Below, one piece after another: positions 56,301 to 63,900 of a stretch of DNA of 64,000 nt (positions are counted from its first letter, which is position 1; every line of letters begins with the position of its first letter). A model generated the notes under the pieces. That model worked only from the letters and a program-made list of their open reading frames with translations, ran no database searches and was not told the DNA's origin. The position numbers and the translations under genes are program-made. The stretch is from Polynucleobacter sp. MWH-HuK1 (GTDB lineage Bacteria; Pseudomonadota; Gammaproteobacteria; Burkholderiales; Burkholderiaceae): positions 2,086,722 through 2,150,721 of the forward strand of contig NZ_JACVPP010000001.1 of assembly GCF_018881815.1 (NCBI RefSeq), read 5' to 3'.

Positions 56301-57859
56301 AAAATATCAGAACTTGTTGTATCGGAGTATGCAACTCCTGCAACCACCAACTTTCCATCGGACTGAACGGCAATAGCATTAGCCTGATTGTTATAAGACC
56401 CACTTACTACAGTTTTCAGTAATCCATCAGTTGAAAATGTATTATCAAGGGCGCCAGCACTAGTTAATCTTGCAACTGCAAAACTAGACTGAGATCGACC
56501 AACTATGTCAATTGCACCATCGCGCTGTATTGCAACGCCATAAGCGTAGTCAGTACCAATAAAATCAATTGTTTTGTATCCGACGGTATTAAATGTTGTA
56601 TCTAAGGTGCCATTTGTATTTAATCTTGCAACTGCAAAGTTAGTTCCCGATGAACCTGCTACTACAATTTTTCCATCTGCCTGCAAGACAACATCATTTG
56701 CAATGTCAATGCCGCCAAAATCAATAATCTTTGCACTGGTGCCATTAAATGTAAGATCAGGTGATCCTTCAGCAGTGTATCGGCCGATATAAAAATTATC
56801 ATTAATTGAGCCAACGACGATAATTTTTCCATCACTTTGAACTACACTTTGCAGCCTTCCGGTGACAACCAGTCCACTGGATTTAAAGCCATTACCAACT
56901 GCAAAAGTTGGTGCAGTGTTGGCACCATTGAGATCCGAGAATAGTATTTGATTTCCTTGAGTCTTAAAACTAGAGTTAGTAAAAGACCCTGCAAGATCTA
57001 TTTGAATATCATAACCAATGGACGAATCAGTCCCTATATAAATAGAGCTAGTTGTTGCTCCATTAACTACATATACCTCTCCCGCCAACAATGCAGACTG
57101 ATTGCGATTGTTAACAATCGTAAGATTAGTAGCCTCTACAGCAATTGCATCGCCATTAGAAAAATCTGTAATTCGATCAATACCAATATTGGGAGTGTAA
57201 AAAGTTTGGTAGTAGAAAGTATCATTTCCAAGACCACCAGTTAAAGTGTCGTTACCATTTCCACCGCTGATGGTATTTGCCAATGAATTACCGATAATGG
57301 TATCTACATTAGAACCACCTTTGATGTTTTCAATATTCAACAAAGTATCGGTTTGAACAACAGTTAATGCGTCATTCAAATATCGGGCAGAGTTAGTGGC
57401 TAAGTTGATTTGCAGCTTAGTACCAGTACTACTGTAGTCAATCGAATCAACACCAGCACCACCATCAATGTAAACATTAGCCGGAGAAGTGAGCACCCCT
57501 GAAAGCGTAGCTGAACCAGAGAAGCTATCATCGCCATCGCCACCAAGCAATGAATCAGACCCAATTGCTGCCGCAAACACATCATTACCAGCGCCGCCGC
57601 TTAATGTATTTACCCCCGATGTACCAGCCAACCAATCATTACCAGATCCTGTAATAACGTTTTCTATATTTTGGACGGCTACTTGATATCCATCAAAAGT
57701 TATCGTCCACGGATAATTGGCATACTCTAAATTAAGATTAATAGAGCTAGTAATCGCGCTTAAATCAATCGTGTCGTTACCCGCACCTCCGTCAATTGCA
57801 TAATTTCCTGGAATGCTAATGACAATCAAATCATTAGAGGAGCCATAGGTTGTTGTCAT
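41327..57859 (-). CDS. Giant RTX/delta-60 repeat protein, 5510 aa, predicted type I-secreted
   Basis: No signal peptide; starts MTTTYGSSNDLIVISIPGNY. Rough layout: RTX nonapeptides (GGAGNDTL type) about residues 1-300; delta-60 repeats (DGKILVAG…RYNADGSLDTSFS) about 326-708; cadherin-like region with a VNDNP block about 708-968; second delta-60 block about 970-1370; cadherin/Ig-like domains about 1370-1733 (DPDGSIAQYAYTWQEY, DGLGSITYQWQAG); then RTX arrays interleaved with FSG…Y…VExIxFD modules to the end. Ends YWGPNQGQQA. RTX repeats fold on Ca2+ outside the cell, usually after ABC-type secretion; no exporter genes lie in the window. Probably an adhesin or surface-layer-like protein. The C-terminal 2000 residues are shared with the next gene. 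Confidence 0.93.
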   Translation of the reverse strand: MTTTYGSSNDLIVISIPGNYAIDGGAGNDTIDLSAITSSINLNLEYANYPWTITFDGYQVAVQNIENVITGSGNDWLAGTSGVNTLSGGAGNDVFAAAIGSDSLLGGDGDDSFSGSATLSGVLTSPANVYIDGGAGVDSIDYSSTGTKLQINLATNSARYLNDALTVVQTDTLLNIENIKGGSNVDTIIGNSLANTISGGNGNDTLTGGLGNDTFYYQTFYTPNIGIDRITDFSNGDAIAVEATNLTIVNNRNQSALLAGEVYVVNGATTSSIYIGTDSSIGYDIQIDLAGSFTNSSFKTQGNQILFSDLNGANTAPTFAVGNGFKSSGLVVTGRLQSVVQSDGKIIVVGSINDNFYIGRYTAEGSPDLTFNGTSAKIIDFGGIDIANDVVLQADGKIVVAGSSGTNFAVARLNTNGTLDTTFNTVGYKTIDFIGTDYAYGVAIQRDGAIDIVGRSQSSFAVARLTSAGALDNTFSTDGLLKTVVSGSYNNQANAIAVQSDGKLVVAGVAYSDTTSSDIFGIVRYNADGTLDPSFSSDGVDTQTFGNKIYGISIQIDGKILVAGSTSGSSGASLVRYNPDGSLDTSFNGSGKLSLPSGSKFNSFGGMEQQPDGKILIVGSSTSGLETVDFTVARINPNGTLDTSFSGDGYVRLDNRSGTDVAYSVVTQPDGKIVIVGTSPNSQLSFARLNIDGSTDVTFGSPDSLSYAPTYVEGNNPQFISPQPPASNPYISIYDAQLNVTSYNGASISLTRHGASNAEDHFYFYDRGSSIDLVSGTRIVLGGTTEVGVVTTSGAGSATITFNANAANDFVNQVLQSLQYSNTSNAPPASVQIDLVFNDGNTGAQGTGGAMSATGTVNMNITPVNDNPIITSASSFSVEENSTNTSFYINAIDPDGGAISSWQVLNFDGGALPSAFSFDPVTHILSVVSPLDYEAIPTYQLRVVVGDSTVFGTTTTQTLAVNVDNVNDAPTFGVGDGIVPFVGEQISAQALDIALDASGKIIIVGNGGLSGAMYPDMWGARYNLDGTLDTSFSSDGWLTTTITASPTNYQNSVAWGVAVDAFGKIILGGSAYRSIDSTVSDFAVVRYNADGSLDTSFSSDGWATTAIGSGRDYAYDLAIQSDGKIVLAGESFNGTTSDFALVRFNSDGSLDNSFSYDGKAGSDFGSKQEIGQALAIQSDGKILVAGYAYQLGGNSANQIVRYNADGSIDATFSGDGISSDSINSGSEYFYSVAIQADGKILAGGSSNNDYSLIRYNSNGSLDTSFSTDGKLTTDIGGSDQVRKILVQSDGKIIAVGTAYGSSRAIGLVRYNADGSLDGSFGSNGIVTTRVSSSESGMAAVLQSDGKILVTGGGVTVRYNTNGVLDSSFDSNNILNGRPVYHENSLPVVLDADVNISDDDLNRLGYNNATLTIIRHSGVNSDDYFTSNFNAGPGNSTLSPFSPNAPLVVDGIVIGNVATNTGILSLVFNANATQALVNSALHQITYSNLSDTPPSSVQLDWTFSDGNGGLQGSGGVLSTTGSMLVSIVSDAEASGALLLNGVFEEGATITSVISGLTDPDGSIAQYAYTWQEYSGGQWNTLSSGSSQLNIPSDQSYVGKNVRLVAQTTDVYGGTTQFISANYIVANVNDLPTGGIAIPSTPFKDSTIMATVDPIGDQDGLGSITYQWQAGTYLNGQVDPMGWINISGANSTSYLVTSGVIGQPLRLIASYTDGYGHLETVQSNISNAVVSQNMIMGSDLGELLSGTIAPDYIDAKDGNDTVYGFSGNDILFGGFGNDTLDGGADNDTLDGGVGNDTLYGGSGNDTLIGGAGLGVDVLDGGIGNDNLQLGSDGGTALGGDGDDTITGKGLLDGGAGNDVIRQQTRDESLALASNNVILGGDGNDQIQVTEFFATVDAGAGDDIITIHENNGTAADSTAGFNIQGGTGYDQLVIDGYAGGAWGNWTLPATFGGVERITFKNTQALNTQFGFVVADSNIAAGQTLVIDTLNWDINLSHSDSDWVGLKIDASRETNGYLNITGTTKADYLIGGALADTFQSGDGNDTLIGGAGNDTLDGGAGDDTLTGGAGNDTLYGGDGTDTAIYAGNSSAYTWTRLIDSANQSYVSVINNQTQEQDVLYSIRYLKFDNQQVTLREAGVMLQGTSIADSLVGTDAGDDVLFGNAGNDTLFGLAGDDTLDGGADNDTLDGGVGNDTLYGGSGNDTLIGGAGLGVDVLDGGIGNDNLQLGSDGGTALGGDGDDTITGKGLLDGGAGNDTITQTWIDSNYRDATTSILGGDGNDSLNIWEFFATVDAGAGDDVITMVGHGTGVFGEANLNIQGGLGYDRLIINNFVGGGSGNDWVLPATFGGIERVTFVNSTAWNTQLGFVLADSNIATSQTLVIDVSDWNNSYDFSSGLKVDASRETNGYLNISGTVSKDYLIGGALADTFQSGDGNDTLIGGAGNDTLDGGAGDDTLTGGLGDDVYFINTSSDYLIEGANQGIDTVYSSVTYRLQSNFENLVANSSTGLVLVGNSLTNIITGGVGNDILDGDLGIDALIGGAGNDTYFVDNSADAIFENNGEGIDLVFSNVSYSLGSNIENLTANNAALSVRLVGNELSNTITGGSGNDTLDGGIGIDTMIGGMGNDTFYIDNTDDVAIESSSAGNDFVYSSVSYKLGANLEGITGYGNADLSLAGNLGNNIITGAAGNDTLRGDLGNDTLDGGAGADFAVFAGTRDNYSIVIGLNDLTLVGPDGTDIVKSSIETIAFDMSPQIQIDVGLSISRRQIITTILGGDSGGTISGTSGSDAIRGGIGSDSIFGLAGDDVLYGSAGDDYLFGGLGNDTMDGGSGNDTIYADDAGDVVLGGGGIDTVITTSLVYSLGDSARVSGVENLTYGGVANVTFTGSADINIITAGQGNDILTAVSANGLDGDTLFAGAGDDTLIGSAGNDVFHGGAGTDEVVINSPVADLGSWSYQYSVDAITVASSSGSDIIFNDVEYIKFSDGKILSVPTSLLNSQAVFVQQGTDAPETMRGTTGIDVIAGNGGNDVIYGLGGNDTIDGGSGNDTIDGADGNDSLAGGLGNDTIDGGSGLNSIFGGAGDDVITIHSSSDQIDGGDGIDGVLLASDWPTGLASLNYSLYGGNNQNIENVTYLGASDFFITGNAFNNILVGGSGSDTLRGGAGNDTLDGSSGSDFAVFSGARNDYQITIGSSALTLVGPDGIDIVRSSVETILFDGSPLTQIDVGLSIAKNQVITTILGTSDGEMITGSLGSDAIRAGNGDDTVSGLAGDDVLYGDAGNDTLIGGKGSDTIDGGSGEDIVFYLAPGLNSNQQDPNVVGDSLNGINLTTEISSGNLIVTGGGVTDRLSNIEIIVATNAADNLDGSQNVSGIGLIGLGGDDVIKGGSGSDVLQGGTGNDTLIGGTGADTMLGGPGNDIYYVDNVGDIVKESPTHVDYSNGNAPVFDPTWYAADPGSLSLISDPLDPNAGLNLQLIGGGIDAIRTTLNSYALSPISINTATGTVGEGIENLEFIGAGNFIGVGNTLNNTITSGAGNDTLDGGSGNDTLIGGAGNDTYIMTLGAGGSDRFIDSVGTSTVKVDTSALTGNSYTFTERGTGADTNIYTRTYADGFGKTLLDTQTLVGNFGAAGTQVQLGINNYTTNGNNGSFAGYETYTVVAGNSVSATSAQYTQNNMLVGSAAGDSLTGGAGNDWLEAGSGSDTLFSSGGYDRLNGGLGSDTVNYSAFDNLSAGVKGIMVKAVDLVSAATLNDYIVFKGQNYDNFSSGNVTSLLASRSVDYLQSVEVIEGTAQSDLFIGGTSSDWFEGRGGLDTFFGGNSAERGTDWVDYNSSVFTMGITANLGASTGTTNLTLGGINLGSQTNTITGIVNTQMGPDTLYNIEGIVGTKFADTLIGSTSGNFLRGGLGADTLIGIGNGLPGHLVDRTVDWADYQDATTSVIARLSTGVDANIALNTTYIGATNISGMSYGTASNSGGNDILIGMQGVRGGSGADTLIGGSGNDWFSGGLGNDILIGGIDGSDTASYKWASAGVTVNLGVGVYTSSVANYGSGLDLNGWSWGTSAGADGIDTLIGIDRLVGSRFNDVLTGNAGENVLRGLDGNDTLDGGLGSDWVTYGEAMITNNEVTGSLTGVTVDLSIKDANGYSSVTVADGNELLANAGTDKLKNIENITGTLYNDTLIGDLGTNTLQGNGGNDTLMGGAGSDTADFRLHSSGITVVLNDSGINNDNVQNGSATGVGGNASLFSIENIRGSEYDDTITGNSGGNTIDGGAGSDKLDGGAGIDTLSYRSALGGVSVDLGGGTTWQTATGAAGSDTVRGFENLIGSSFNDTLTAYSGGSSIDAGAGNDTIYGAAGDDILRGGAGNDLISGGAGTDRALFSGLYTSYNYVVNSVSSSGMNAGITISGADGLDIILAGTEFIQFDGSPNTEIDVVQSIKYGTIVLTQGNLNQDSSLTITGSATNDILTGSSVANQTLLGLAGNDVLDGAGGTLVGTAGGDTLIGGLGNDTYVVYSYADKVIEAASAGTDTVQARVSYILPSNVENLSMTYFNPSLTYLGLGNNLANSLTGAAGADKLYGRDGNDILSGLSGDDYLSGGNGDDTLFGGDGDDALYGNAGTDILSGGLGNDILDAGSGSNETVAGGLGDDIYIVNNALFNTNSKMIENLNEGNDTVITSNASFILADNIESLAFVGIIGGNGTGNALANTIVGNTGSNTLDGGAGNDTLYGDTANTSLFDGMAGGTNDYLIGGAGDDVLWGQSGDDTLDGGTGNDTMRGGTGNDTYYVDSTSDTVLDASNLAAGSNGGLINTGGVDWILATATVDMSNTARYQYVEHVRLLDTAPAFTMSGDDYYSTGYLGVIGTEVNNILTGNQYDNWLSGVDGDDTVSGGAGNDVMTGGRGNDTLDGGIGDFDIALYGTSSIQETIEKNDGRYGYDLVATLNNHNADGVKINLDATDFRFDANNVIRANSATGSVAVLSGVDRLVNAEGAIGTNFNDTIVGTAGNNWLSGGRGNDTLVGGGGFDVLDLGGNSAYGLTVDLGAMVLANGATVNLNWAAYQTQATALVINLANLSTYNNAYYTGAYHNLATFTANGGNGLGTLTAWGFESIGLSDNIDTLYGTTGNDTVYGLNGNDIMFGGDGNDLLFGNSQTTGLVAGTDAQNDHDTLYGGYGNDVLYAGASASTLLGEAGNDSLIGAYGADTLLGGDGDDYMNGAQNNDVLNGGTGNDQIYGDQGNDILIGGGGTDKLFGGLGDDEYLFTGTETINELVNQGIDKVLVTTTGYALSANVEYAALANMPGATPNLMSLPSFLTGNELNNVLLGNTGDNTLSGGAGNDTIAGYGGDDTITGGLGNDLFALTLDPTHSIDPSDLNSFGGTITDFNRAGENDRFLLNFLAGGDGGINGNLGFHYQLNVGYGASFINGSTVSSNQVPEAMITYDPGSGLLQIAFQHYQEGEGQNPGFWTYAGDNGNTNLSFIVNGANDATPAVNINAASFLIDTDLDLTHPMQSDTAYWGPNQGQQA
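41351..47363 (-). repeat. 6-kb direct repeat, copy in the complete giant gene
   Basis: Matches 57982-64000 at offset +16631 (up to 44537) and +16637 (from 44732). Every stretch compared by eye is identical except the block 44538-44731. The left limit falls seven codons before the stop codon, so the 3' flank is not shared. The repeat continues at least to the position matching the window edge. Confidence 0.9.
50501..51348 (-). repeat. Internal duplication unit inside the giant gene (C-terminal copy)
   Basis: Pairs with 51674-52536. The two ends are almost base-identical (shared protein LGVDVLDGGIGNDNLQLGSD and [20 protein letters not shown]), while the middle has diverged (LPATFGGIERVTF in this copy, LPATFGGVERITF in the other). 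Offset is 1188 bp at one end and 1173 bp at the other. Confidence 0.85.
51674..52536 (-). repeat. Internal duplication unit inside the giant gene (N-terminal copy)
   Basis: Partner of 50501-51348. Encodes an RTX block, a lectin-like or jelly-roll-looking module of about 130 residues (FATVDAGAGDDIITIHENNG; KIDASRETNGYLNITGT), then another RTX block. Shows growth of the gene by tandem duplication of about 396 codons. Confidence 0.85.
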
Positions 57860-57966
57860 GAATACTTAAATATCTTTATTTTTATTGAGTTTTTCGTATC
57901 TCGGCATTATTAAAAATCTTCTTAACGAGAACTACTTAAGGTGCCCAAAGACACCTTAAGTAACCA
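57860..57966 (-). promoter_or_regulatory. 107-bp spacer between the two giant genes
   Basis: Contains a perfect 11-bp stem TACTTAAGGTG / CACCTTAAGTA (57933-57943 / 57952-57962) directly after the stop of the upstream giant gene, a probable terminator or mRNA-end hairpin without a clear T-run, then AT-rich sequence that should hold the promoter of the 5510-aa gene. No clear -35/-10 pair picked. Confidence 0.5.
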
Positions 57967-60900
57967 TCACACCTGATGCGTACCCCAGTAAGCAGTATCA
58001 CTTTGCATTGGATGCGTTAGATCGAGGTCTGTATCAATCAAGAAGCTTGCTGCATTGATGTTAACTGCTGGTGTTGCATCATTAGCTCCATTGACGATAA
58101 ACGACAGATTGGTATTGCCGTTATCGCCTGCGTAAGTCCAAAAGCCGGGATTTTGTCCTTCGCCTTCTTGGTAATGCTGGAACGCAATTTGCAATAAACC
58201 TGAGCCTGGATCGTAGGTGATCATCGCTTCTGGTACTTGATTACTGCTGACGGTTGAGCCATTAATAAAGCTAGCACCATAACCCACGTTGAGCTGGTAG
58301 TGGAAGCCTAGATTGCCATTGATGCCACCATCGCCGCCTGCTAAGAAGTTCAAGAGGAAGCGATCATTCTCACCCGCACGATTAAAGTCGGTGATCGTGC
58401 CGCCAAAGCTGTTGAGATCTGAAGGATCAATGCTATGGGTTGGATCTAGTGTGAGTGCAAACAGATCGTTACCTAGGCCACCAGTAATCGTGTCATCGCC
58501 TCCATAGCCAGCAATGGTGTCATTACCAGCACCACCACTTAAGGTGTTATCACCGGTGTTACCTAGCAATACGTTATTGAGCTCATTACCAGTTAAAAAG
58601 CTAGGTAAAGACATGAGGTTTGGTGTGGCGCCTGGCATATTGGCTAATGCCGCGTATTCCACATTCGCACTCAGGGCGTAACCGGTTGTTGTGACTAATA
58701 CCTTATCGATACCTTGATTGACTAACTCATTAATTGTTTCTGTACCAGTAAACAGATACTCATCGTCACCTAGACCGCCAAAGAGTTTATCAGTACCGCC
58801 GCCGCCGATCAGGATGTCATTACCTTGATCGCCATAGATCTGATCATTACCGGTACCACCATTAAGCACGTCATTGTTTTGAGCGCCGTTCATGTAATCA
58901 TCGCCATCGCCACCGAGTAAAGTGTCAGCACCGTAAGCACCGATTAAGCTATCATTACCCGCTTCACCTAAAAGTGTACTAGCGCTGGCGCCAGCATAAA
59001 GAACGTCGTTGCCATAACCGCCATACAACGTATCGTGATCGTTTTGCGCATCGGTACCTGCCACTAATCCAGTAGTTTGGCTATTACCAAATAGCAGATC
59101 ATTGCCGTCACCACCAAACATAATGTCATTGCCATTTAGCCCATAAACAGTGTCATTGCCGGTAGTGCCATACAAGGTATCGATATTGTCTGACAAGCCA
59201 ATACTTTCAAAACCCCAAGCGGTTAAGGTACCTAAACCATTGCCGCCATTGGCAGTAAAGGTTGCCAAGTTATGATAAGCCCCAGTGTAATAGGCATTGT
59301 TATAGGTACTTAAATTAGCTAAATTAATCACTAGTGCAGTAGCCTGAGTTTGGTAAGCAGCCCAGTTTAAGTTCACCGTAGCGCCATTGGCTAGCACCAT
59401 CGCACCTAGATCGACAGTCAATCCATAAGCGCTATTACCACCTAAGTCGAGCACATCAAAACCGCCGCCGCCCACTAAGGTATCGTTACCACGGCCACCG
59501 GATAACCAGTTATTACCAGCTGTACCCACGATCGTATCGTTAAAGTTCGTACCGATTGCACCTTCAGCATTGACAAGGCGATCAACCCCAGAGAGTACAG
59601 CGACACTACCGGTTGCACTATTGGCTCTGATGACATTATTGGCATCAAAACGGAAGTCAGTAGCATCTAGATTAATCTTCACGCCATCGGCATTGTGATT
59701 ATTGAGGGTAGCCACTAGGTCATAACCATAACGACCATCATTTTTTTCGATGGTCTCTTGGATGCTACTAGTGCCATACAGTGCAATATCAAAATCACCA
59801 ATGCCGCCATCGAGTGTGTCATTGCCTCTGCCGCCAGTCATGACATCATTACCAGCGCCGCCACTTACAGTGTCATCACCATCCACACCGCTTAACCAGT
59901 TATCGTACTGATTACCAGTCAAGATGTTATTCACTTCAGTGCCGATAACACCTAAATAGCCTGTGCTGTAATAATCATCACCGCTCATCGTAAAGGCTGG
60001 TGCCGTATCGAGTAAGCGGACATGCTCTACATACTGATAGCGTGCGGTATTGCTCATATCGACCGTGGCCGTGGCTAAGATCCAATCAACACCACCCGTA
60101 TTAATGAGGCCACCATTTGAGCCAGCAGCTAAATTGCTTGCGTCTAAAACCGTGTCGCTAGTAGAGTCGACATAGTAGGTATCGTTACCGGTACCGCCGC
60201 GCATCGTATCGTTACCGGTGCCACCATCGAGCGTGTCGTCTCCAGACTGACCCCACAATACATCATCGCCAGCACCACCAATGAGGTAGTCATTAGTACC
60301 ACCAGCCATGCCATCGAACAAGCTGGTATTAGCGGTATCACCATACAAGGTGTCATTACCAGCGCCACCATCTAAAGTATTGCTGCCAGTGTTGCCCACG
60401 ATCGTATTAGCGAGCGCATTACCCGTACCATTACCACCAATGATGCCTACAAAAGCTAAGGACTCGATGTTATCGGCCAAAATAAAGGACGCATTGGAAG
60501 TAATGACTGTATCGTTACCTTCATTGAGGTTTTCGATCATCTTCGAGTTGGTATTAAAGAGGGCGTTATTTACGATATAAATATCATCACCCAAACCACC
60601 AGCAACGGTTTCGTTTGAACCAGAACCAGCATCTAAGATGTCGTTACCAAGGCCGCCTGACAAGATATCCGTACCAGCATTACCATAGAGTGCATCATCA
60701 CCATCGCCGCCAAACAAGGTGTCATCGCCATTGCCGCCAGACAGATAATCATCACCTGATAAGCCACTTAAGATGTCGTTACCATCACGGCCATACAACT
60801 TATCGGCACCAGCAGCGCCTGTTAAGGAGTTTGCCAGGTTATTACCCAGACCCAAATAAGTGAGACTTGGATTAAAGTAAGTCATCGACAAGTTCTCAAC

Positions 60901-63900
60901 ATTGCTTGGCAAGATATAGCTCACGCGTGCCTGCACAGTATCGGTACCTGCTGATGCAGCTTCAATCACTTTATCGGCATAAGAGTACACAACATAGGTG
61001 TCGTTACCCAAACCACCAATGAGAGTATCGCCACCAGCAGTACCAACTAAAGTACCACCTGCACCATCAAGCACATCATTACCAGCTAAGCCCAAAAGGG
61101 TTTGGTTAGCCACACTAGAACCTGTGAGGATGTCGTTAGTGGCGGAGCCAGTGATGGTGAGGCTGGAACTACCAACATTACCAATACCATCACTAACAAA
61201 AATTGCTGTGCCGTATTGAATACTCTGTTTGACGTCCATCACTACACCGCTAGTGTTATCAAAGGCAATGTATTCAACTGAATCGCGCACGATATCAATA
61301 CCATCAGCACCAGTTAAAGTAATGCCTTTAAGGGCACCGGATGTGTCAGCAGTGTTAATGATAAAACCATAACTCGTATACAAACCACTAAACAGGGCCC
61401 TATCCGTACCAGCACCACCGCTGATCAGATCGTTGCCAGCACCACCGCGCAAGATGTCATCACCTGCTGCGCCATAGATCGTGTCATTACCTGCTCCGGC
61501 ATCAATCGAGCTGCCACCACTATAGGCAGTTAAGGTGTCATTAAAGCTTGAACCAATCAAGTTCTCAAAGCCACGGACGGTATCACTACCGGCTGCGCCA
61601 GTAGCCGTCTGCCAAGTAGTGCCACCACCCAGGTCTACACTCACACCGCCTAAGGCAGAGCGATAAGACAAGGTATCAATACCAGCACCACCATCTAATT
61701 TATCGCTACCAGCACCACCGTCAATCGTGTTGCCGCCAGAGTTCCCCGTAATCGTATCGTCATACTCAGAGCCACGGATGTTCTCAATCGAAAAAAGTGA
61801 GGCATTGCCACCAACACCAGTAGCGCTACCGTTTTGCACGTTATCGTTATTAATACCAGAGTCGTTTAAGACAACCGTAATGCCAGAGCTGTGCAATCTA
61901 AAGTCTGCTGTATCGCTGCCAGCGCCGCCCATTAAAGTGTCGTTACCACCATTACCTTGCAAGGTATTAGTGCCTAGATCACCAATAAGGGTGTCGTTAT
62001 ATAAAGTGCCGGTAATGTTCTCAATATTTTTAAGTTTGTCAGTACCTGCGTTAGCAAGCAACTCATTACCATCAGCTACTGTTACGCTGCTATAGCCATT
62101 GGCATCTTTGATAGACAGATCAACCGTCACACCAGTCAGACTACCGGTAACCTCATTGTTGGTAATCATGGCTTCGCCGTAAGTAACCCAGTCGCTACCA
62201 AGGCCGCCATCTAAAGTATCGTTGCCATCTAAACCTCTTAAGACGTTCTCACCAGCATTGCCTGTTAGAACGTCGTTAAAGCGTGAGCCCACTAAGCGAT
62301 CGATACCAATCAGGGTATCTATACCATCGGCGCCAGCAGATGTACCCCAGCTCCAACCATTTAAATCTAAGCCGCTACCATAGTTAGCAACCGATGAGGT
62401 ATATACACCTACACCCAGGTTAACGGTGACACCAGCGCTAGCCCACTTATAAGATGCGGTATCGCTACCATCAATACCACCAATCAAAATATCATTACCA
62501 AGGCCGCCCGAGAACCAATCATTACCACTACCACCAATGAGGGTGTCGGCACCAGATCCACCGCGGACCCCTTGCATACCAATGAGGATGTCATTACCAC
62601 CGCTGTTAGAGGCAGTACCATAAGACATACCACTTATATTGGTTGCGCCAATATAAGTGGTGTTTAAAGCGATGTTGGCATCTACTCCAGTAGATAGTCG
62701 CGCGATCACGCTAGTCGTAGCATCTTGATAGTCTGCCCAATCAACTGTGCGATCCACTAAGTGGCCTGGCAAACCATTACCAATACCAATTAAAGTATCG
62801 GCGCCTAAGCCTCCGCGCAAGAAGTTACCCGAAGTAGAGCCGATTAAGGTATCGGCAAACTTAGTACCCACAATACCTTCGATGTTGTACAAGGTATCAG
62901 GACCCATTTGGGTGTTGACAATACCAGTGATAGTGTTCGTTTGTGAACCTAGATTAATGCCGCCCAATGTCAAATTGGTCGTTCCAGTGCTAGCACCCAA
63001 GTTAGCGGTAATGCCCATCGTAAAGACAGAGCTGTTGTAATCAACCCAGTCGGTACCACGTTCAGCGCTATTACCGCCAAAGAAGGTGTCTAGGCCGCCA
63101 CGGCCTTCAAACCAATCACTTGAAGTGCCGCCAATAAATAAGTCAGACTGGGCGGTACCCTCAATCACTTCAACGGATTGCAAGTAATCAACGCTACGGC
63201 TTGCTAATAAGCTAGTGACATTACCACTAGAGAAGTTATCGTAGTTTTGACCCTTAAAGACGATGTAATCATTTAAGGTGGCGGCACTAACTAAATCAAC
63301 CGCCTTGACCATAATGCCTTTAACGCCAGCGCTTAAATTATCAAATGCGCTATAGTTAACAGTATCCGAACCAAGGCCCCCATTAAGGCGGTCATAGCCA
63401 CCGCTTGAGAAAAGGGTATCTGAACCAGAACCGGCTTCTAGCCAATCATTGCCAGCGCCGCCAGTGAGTGAGTCGCCAGCCGCACTGCCAACCAACATAT
63501 TATTTTGGGTGTACTGGGCACTAGTAGCGCTCACGCTATTGCCTGCTACTACGGTATAGGTCTCATACCCTGCAAAGCTACCGTTATTACCATTAGTAGT
63601 GTAATTATTAATACCAAGCTGTACTTGGGTACCAGCAGCGCCAAAGTTACCCACTAAAGTTTGGGTATCCAATAAAGTTTTACCAAAGCCATCGGCATAA
63701 GTGCGGGTATAGATATTGGTATCAGCACCTGTGCCACGTTCAGTAAAGGTATAGCTATTGCCTGTGAGTGCACTTGTATCGACTTTGACTGTGCTAGTGC
63801 CTACTGAATCGATAAAGCGATCACTGCCGCCAGCACCTAAGGTCATGATGTAGGTGTCGTTACCAGCGCCTCCAATTAAAGTGTCGTTACCAGAGCCACC

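Noticed and set aside
41327..57859. Type I secretion exporter genes next to the giant proteins
   Set aside because: None found within the window: the left neighbour is a cation antiporter and the right side is cut by the edge. Secretion by a type I system is therefore inferred, not shown.
41682..63040. Plus-strand open frames of 60-120 codons inside the giant genes (for example 43677-43949, 45090-45458)
   Set aside because: They are antisense shadows of the repeat coding sequence: proline/serine-rich low-complexity products, with no ribosome-binding sites, duplicated only because the DNA is duplicated.
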